DNA of 10,367 nucleotides from CAYQTO01 sp964420455. GTDB taxonomy: Bacteria > Sumerlaeota > Sumerlaeia > SLMS01. Where the stretch lies: contig CAYQTO010000134.1 of the NCBI GenBank assembly GCA_964420455.1, forward strand, positions 1 through 10,367, given 5' to 3'. Both the position numbers and the translations under genes were made by a program. Below, piece by piece: positions 6,660 through 10,367 of the stretch (position 1 is its first letter; every line of letters starts with the position of its first letter). A model generated the notes under the pieces. That model was not told the origin of the DNA and did no database searches. It worked only from the letters and a program-made list of their open reading frames with translations.

Positions 6660-8939
6660 ATGGCGTTAACGACAAATGGTTCCGGAAAGGCCGATGCTGC
6701 CGCTCCTCCCGCCGAGGCGCGCCTGCGGCCCCAGGCCGAACGGCCAGCCGGAGATCCCCGCGCTCTCCACCTCAGTCCCAAGGATGTGAGCCTCGAACGC
6801 CTCCTGCGCCTTTCCCCGGAGGGCAGCCGCGACCTCATTCGCCAGGCCTACGACTTTGCCGATCGGCTCCACACGGGCCAAAAGCGCCAGTCCGGCGAAC
6901 CCTATATCCAACACCCGCTGATCGTGGCCAGCTACCTGGCGGAACTGCATCTCGACGGCCAGACAATCGCCGCCGGCCTCCTCCACGATGTCCTCGAGGA
7001 CACGCAAATCACCGACGAACAGTTCGCTGTTTCCTTCCCCGAACAGGTCGTGCACCTGGTCAAGGGCGTGACCAAGATCTCCCGCATGAGCTTTGCCACC
7101 AACCGCGAGGCTCAGGTGGAGAACCTCCGGCTGATGATTCTGGCGATGGCGCGGGACGTCCGCGTGGTGGTTGTCAAGTTGTGCGACCGGCTCCACAACA
7201 TGCAGACGCTCAAGCCGCTGGCTCCCCACAAGCGCCTCGCCATTTCCCAGGAGACGCTCGACATCTATGCGCCGTTGGCCAACCGCATGGGGATGTCGGC
7301 CATCAAGAGCGAGCTGGAAGACCTCGCGATGCGGTGGCTCTTCCCCACCGAATACAAAAAGCTCGCGGAGCACGTGGCGAAGAAGCGGGAGGAGCGCGAG
7401 CGGCTCGTTATGGAGGCGGTCGACTTCCTTTATGACCGGCTGTCGCCCTTGGTGGACGGACTGGAAATCACCGGGAGGCCCAAGCACTTCTACTCGATTT
7501 TTCGCAAGATGAAGCGCCATGGGCTCACCTTCGAACAGATCTACGACCTGAACGCGCTGCGGGTGATCTGCAACTCGAACCAGGAGTGCTATGACATTCT
7601 CGGGCACATCCACAGCATCTGGTCGCCGATTCCCGGCCGCTTCAAAGACTACATCGGAATGCCGAAGAAGAACCAGTACCAGTCGATCCACACGACGGTG
7701 ATCGGCCTGCGCGGCGAGCGGACGGAGATCCAGATTCGCACGCGGGAGATGCACGAGATCGCGGAGCTGGGCATTGCCGCGCACTGGCACTACAAGGAGA
7801 AGGGGCCGGAGGTGCTCGAGGACGAGCGCTTCGTGTGGCTGCGCCAGCTGACCGAATGGATCACGGACCCCAACGAGCCCGAGGGTTTCCTCGACGCGCT
7901 GAAGGAGGACGTGTTCGCGGATCGCGTGTTGTGCTTCACGCCCAAGGGGCGGGTCGTCGAATTGCCTGCGGGGGGCACCCCCATCGACTTCGCCTTCAAC
8001 ATTCACACGCAGGTCGGCGAAACCTGTACGGGGGCAAAAATCAACGGCCGCATGGTCAACCTGCGGTCGGCGATTCAGCATGGCGACGTGGTCGAGATCA
8101 TCACCTCGCCGACGGGACACCCGTCGCGCGATTGGCTGAAGCACGTAAAGACCGGTCGCGCGAAGCAGAAGATCAAGCATTGGCTGAAGACGCGGAACCT
8201 GGAGGACTGGATCGACACGGGGCGGCGGGCGGTGACCGACAAGCTCCGCGAGCGTGGACTCCACGTGCCACAGGCGGAACTGGACGCGGAGCTGAAGAAG
8301 CTGTTGCCGGCGTACAAGCTGTCGAGCCTGGAGGACCTGTACGTGGAGATCGGGTTCGGCTCGATCAGCCCCCACGCGGCGCTGGTGCGGGCGCGGGCGG
8401 ACTGGGGCGTCAAGCCGCGCCGACCTGCGGTACAACGTCAGGGGACCCCGGCACCCCGCAAGCGCCCCAATGACGCCATCGTCGTCGAGGGGGTGGAGGG
8501 AGCCCCAACCAAGGTCGCCAACTGTTGCCGGCCCATCCCCGGCGACCCGATTGTTGGCTACGTGACCCGCGGCCGCGGCATCACGATCCACCGCCGCGAC
8601 TGCTCGAACATCCAGCGCCTCGGCCACGATACGGAGGAGAGCCAGCGCCTCCTCCCCGCCCGGTGGAACAACGACAGCGTCGACAGCTTCATAGTCGCGA
8701 TCCGCATCGAGGCGGAGGACCGAACCGGCCTCCTCAACGCGGTTACCGGAATCATCACCGGTAACGGCCTCTTTATCGTGGGATCCGCCACCAAGTCCGA
8801 CGCGTCCCGCGGCGTGGCCTCGCTGAACTTTGAACTCCAGGTGCAGGACACGAAGCAACTCGACCGGGTGCTCGACAGCCTGCGCAACGAGCCGGGGGTC
8901 ATAACTGCCGAACGCCGCCGCTCGCTTCCCACCACCTGA
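6660..8939 (+). CDS. rsh: bifunctional (p)ppGpp synthetase/hydrolase, long Rel/SpoT type
   Basis: 759 residues with the full long-RSH layout. This cytoplasmic enzyme makes and degrades (p)ppGpp in the stringent response. The HD hydrolase domain has His71, H-P at 85-86, the H-D-V-L-E-D-T motif (His109-Asp110) and C-D-R-L-H-N (Asp176), so it looks active. The synthetase domain starts at GRPKHFYSI (272) and has Y-Q-S-I-H-T-T at 340 and QIRTREMHEIAELGIAAHW. The R-F-K-D motif at 327-330 is the RxKD type of bifunctional Rel/SpoT, not the ExDD of synthetase-only RelA. TGS (~422-483), a helical linker, the Cys-Cys zinc-finger-like domain (C622, C623, H644-R-R-D-C648) and a C-terminal ACT domain (~685-755) follow. 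The first ~45 residues are Ala/Pro-rich and outside the family core. The ATG has no clear ribosome site. It is followed within 5 bases by the TfoX-like gene. Confidence 0.96.
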   Translation: MALTTNGSGKADAAAPPAEARLRPQAERPAGDPRALHLSPKDVSLERLLRLSPEGSRDLIRQAYDFADRLHTGQKRQSGEPYIQHPLIVASYLAELHLDGQTIAAGLLHDVLEDTQITDEQFAVSFPEQVVHLVKGVTKISRMSFATNREAQVENLRLMILAMARDVRVVVVKLCDRLHNMQTLKPLAPHKRLAISQETLDIYAPLANRMGMSAIKSELEDLAMRWLFPTEYKKLAEHVAKKREERERLVMEAVDFLYDRLSPLVDGLEITGRPKHFYSIFRKMKRHGLTFEQIYDLNALRVICNSNQECYDILGHIHSIWSPIPGRFKDYIGMPKKNQYQSIHTTVIGLRGERTEIQIRTREMHEIAELGIAAHWHYKEKGPEVLEDERFVWLRQLTEWITDPNEPEGFLDALKEDVFADRVLCFTPKGRVVELPAGGTPIDFAFNIHTQVGETCTGAKINGRMVNLRSAIQHGDVVEIITSPTGHPSRDWLKHVKTGRAKQKIKHWLKTRNLEDWIDTGRRAVTDKLRERGLHVPQAELDAELKKLLPAYKLSSLEDLYVEIGFGSISPHAALVRARADWGVKPRRPAVQRQGTPAPRKRPNDAIVVEGVEGAPTKVANCCRPIPGDPIVGYVTRGRGITIHRRDCSNIQRLGHDTEESQRLLPARWNNDSVDSFIVAIRIEAEDRTGLLNAVTGIITGNGLFIVGSATKSDASRGVASLNFELQVQDTKQLDRVLDSLRNEPGVITAERRRSLPTT

Positions 8940-8944
8940 ACCAC

Positions 8945-9301
8945 GTGGCCGACCCGTCGTTCCTGACCTTCGTCCTCGAGCAACTTGACTCCCTCGGCGG
9001 GGTGACCCCCAGGGCAATGTTCGCCAGCCAGGGCCTCTACGCCGGGGATGTGCACTTCGCCATCGTCAGCGCCGGACGCCTCTACCTGAAGGTCGACGAC
9101 CAGACCCGGGGCGACTTCGAGGCGGCGGACATGGGCCCCTTTCGCCCGAACGACAAGCAGACGCTCGCATCCTACTACGAGGTGCCCTTGGAAGTGTTGG
9201 AGGACCGCGGGGAGCTGGCCCAGTGGGCACGGCGTGCCATCGAGGCGCAAAAGCGGGCGACGGGGAAAAAAAACCGCAGGCGCTCCCGCGGGACGACATG
9301 A
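8945..9301 (+). CDS. TfoX/Sxy N-terminal-domain protein
   Basis: 118 residues from GTG 8945, starting 5 bases after the rsh stop with no ribosome site of its own, so it is probably translated by coupling. The sequence follows the TfoX N-terminal domain: GGVTPRAMFASQGLYAGDVHFAIV, then GRLYLKVDD, FEAADMGPF and SYYEVPLEVLED, with a final helix holding W-A-R-R-A. In Haemophilus and E. coli, TfoX/Sxy activates competence genes with CRP, but those proteins also have a C-terminal domain that is absent here. Stand-alone N-domain proteins are widespread and mostly of unknown role. The last ~15 residues are Lys/Arg-rich and encoded partly by a run of eight A's (9266-9273). The family call is good; a competence role should not be assumed. 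Confidence 0.85.
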   Translation: MADPSFLTFVLEQLDSLGGVTPRAMFASQGLYAGDVHFAIVSAGRLYLKVDDQTRGDFEAADMGPFRPNDKQTLASYYEVPLEVLEDRGELAQWARRAIEAQKRATGKKNRRRSRGTT

Positions 9302-9329
9302 CGGCCTCCACCTTGCAACAGTATCAGGC

Positions 9330-9334
9330 AGGAG
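9330..9334 (+). promoter_or_regulatory. ribosome binding site fixing the mqnA start
   Basis: AGGAG lies 10 bases upstream of GTG 9345. The frame is open farther upstream but there it overlaps the TfoX-like gene in another frame, and family similarity begins just after this GTG. This supports 9345 as the true start. Confidence 0.6.
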
Positions 9335-9344
9335 AGATTGGACC

Positions 9345-10193
9345 GTGAACACCAGACCACTCAGCCTTGGAATTGTCCCCTACCTGAACATGCTCCCACT
9401 CGTGGAGGGACTGGAACGCGACTTTCCCGAAGAGAACTGGATCCGGGCGACGCCGCGGGAACTGGCGGGTCTGCTCGCCGCGGGAGAAGTCGACCTGGCC
9501 GCCGTGTCGACCTTCGAAGCCCTGCGCCGCGGCGACGAGTATTCCGTCGTGGGCGGCGCCGCCATCGGCAGCGACGGACCCGTCCGCAGCGTCGCCCTTT
9601 ATTCCAAGGTCCCCATCGAGCGCATCCGCACCATCCAGCTCGACCGCGCATCGCTCACAAGCGTCCATCTCCTGCGTGTCCTCGCCCATGACTACCTCGG
9701 GCTTGATCCCGAATACGCCCTTTCCCCCGAGCCCCTCGATCCCGCGATGGAGTGGCGGCACGACCCCCACGATGCCTATCTCGCCATCGGCGACACCGCC
9801 CTCGCCTGGGAAGAGGCCTTCCCCCACCGGCTCGACCTGGGTGCCGCCTGGAAGGACATGACCGGCCTGCCGTTTGTCTTTGCCGCCTGGTTCGTTCGAC
9901 GCGGGCTGGCGCTTCGGCCGGAAGAGGCCGCCGCCCTGACGGAGGCACGCCGCCGCGGCGAGCAGTCCGTGGACGCCATCGTCGGGCGCCTTTCCGAGAA
10001 GACCGCCGCCAGTCACGGCGGTCGCGAGAGCCTCCGCCAATATCTCGGCAGTGCCATCCGCTACCGCCTTGGCGAGCGCGAGTGGCAGGGGCTGGTCGCC
10101 TACAAGGAACGGCTGGGAGCGATGGGGCTGCTGCCGCGGGATCTGGCGATGCCGCGATTGGTAGCTCAGCGCGACCACGAGCCGACCGCCTAG
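9345..10193 (+). CDS. mqnA: chorismate dehydratase MqnA (futalosine menaquinone pathway)
   Basis: 282 residues from GTG 9345, normal MqnA length. MqnA removes water from chorismate to give 3-[(1-carboxyvinyl)oxy]benzoate, the first committed step of the futalosine route to menaquinone, in the cytoplasm. The periplasmic-binding-protein-like fold is visible. It begins with LGIVPYLNMLPL, where Asn15 of Y-L-N corresponds to the residue proposed as catalytic in studied MqnA proteins. It continues with TPRELAGLLAAGEVDLAAVS, a D-G-P-V-R-S-V-A-L strand, LDRASLTSVHLLRVL, AIGDTAL, and LDLGAAWKDMTGLPFVFAAW. All core blocks are present. It follows the TfoX-like gene after 43 bases. Other mqn genes are not in the window, so the pathway is scattered or lies elsewhere. 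Its stop overlaps the convergent gene's stop. Confidence 0.95.
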   Translation: MNTRPLSLGIVPYLNMLPLVEGLERDFPEENWIRATPRELAGLLAAGEVDLAAVSTFEALRRGDEYSVVGGAAIGSDGPVRSVALYSKVPIERIRTIQLDRASLTSVHLLRVLAHDYLGLDPEYALSPEPLDPAMEWRHDPHDAYLAIGDTALAWEEAFPHRLDLGAAWKDMTGLPFVFAAWFVRRGLALRPEEAAALTEARRRGEQSVDAIVGRLSEKTAASHGGRESLRQYLGSAIRYRLGEREWQGLVAYKERLGAMGLLPRDLAMPRLVAQRDHEPTA

Positions 10194-10367
10194 GGGAGCG
10201 TCAGCACGACGTCCCAAAGCAGGTCCGCAATGTCCACGCGCCCGTCTCCGTTGCAATCGGAGGCGGGCGTTTCGCTTCCGAGGAGCCGGGCCAGGAGGGC
10301 CTCCTGATCGCAGGGAATCGGCGAAGGGGAGGGGGAAGGGCTCGGCGAAGGTGAAGGGGAAGGCGAG
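10190..10367 (-). CDS. secreted protein C-terminus: Ser-Pro linker plus dockerin-like EF-hand (partial)
   Basis: Only the last 58 residues are in the window; the gene continues beyond the right edge. From the edge inward it encodes eight Ser-Pro dipeptides, then I-P-C-D-Q-E-A-L-L-A-R-L-L-G as a helix. A calcium-loop motif D-C-N-G-D-G-R-V-D-I-A-D (bases 10223-10258) follows, with a short helix and a stop. Asp/Asn at loop positions 1, 3, 5, 9 and 12 match the dockerin/EF-hand pattern, but only one loop is seen where type I dockerins have two. Pro-rich linkers before such tails are typical of extracellular multidomain proteins. The body that would give its function is outside the window. The in-frame Ser-Pro repeat and loop make the frame near certain; the domain name is moderate. 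Confidence 0.72.
   Translation of the reverse strand, partial: SPSPSPSPSPSPSPSPIPCDQEALLARLLGSETPASDCNGDGRVDIADLLWDVVLTLP
10319..10366 (-). repeat. degenerate 6-base tandem repeat coding for (Ser-Pro)8
   Basis: Read on the - strand, eight consecutive Ser-Pro codon pairs with varied codons (TCG/TCC/TCA/AGC with CCT/CCG/CCC). The codon variation shows that selection acts on the protein linker rather than this being a recent DNA expansion. The repeat reaches the window edge and may continue. Confidence 0.85.

Noticed and set aside
6666..9017. 783-codon open frame on the - strand over rsh
   Set aside because: rsh on the + strand has every catalytic and regulatory motif of its family; the antisense frame is Arg/Val/Gly-rich and lacks stops only because of GC-rich codon structure.

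Overview
The window is about 10.4 kb of GC-rich bacterial DNA. It carries eight complete protein genes and two genes cut off by the window ends. Genes are tightly packed: several start and stop codons overlap, and GTG and TTG starts are common. I see no RNA genes, insertion sequences, CRISPR arrays or prophage genes. The organism makes (p)ppGpp with a long bifunctional Rel/SpoT enzyme. It has MqnA, the first enzyme of the futalosine route to menaquinone, and it secretes proteins with a Ser-Pro linker and a dockerin-like calcium-loop tail. Together these suggest a free-living diderm of a Planctomycetes-like or candidate-phylum kind, but I cannot name the lineage from this window.

Region 1 (1-5209, + strand) is one likely transcription unit of six genes whose promoter lies upstream of the window. 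The first four are the end of an SGNH/GDSL hydrolase, a small membrane protein with an SxtJ-like tail, a NodU/CmcH/SxtI-type carbamoyltransferase, and a 70-residue DUF5989 membrane protein. They are fused by overlaps of 4, 4 and 20 bases. The same four protein types make up the sxtI-J-K-L part of saxitoxin clusters, here in the order L-J-I-K and with no other toxin genes visible. The unit continues with two exported proteins: a SPOR-like plus helical-repeat protein, and a DUF3887-alpha/beta-hydrolase fusion. The fusion has lost its catalytic serine and histidine.

Region 2 (5218-6591, - strand) is one gene convergent with region 1. It encodes a divergent GHL10-like TIM-barrel protein with no signal peptide. 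A short, less GC-rich gap with dyad symmetry separates it from the divergent rsh gene.

Region 3 (6660-10193, + strand) holds rsh, a TfoX N-terminal-domain protein and mqnA, closely spaced. A convergent secreted-protein gene on the - strand enters from the right edge, and its stop codon shares the bases CTAG with the mqnA stop.

A working reading is that region 1 O-carbamoylates, and perhaps de-esterifies, a glycan or small molecule at the membrane, with two exported accessory proteins. The stringent-response and menaquinone genes are ordinary housekeeping neighbours. The most unusual items are the sxtIJKL-like cassette in a foreign setting and the apparently dead hydrolase that follows it.
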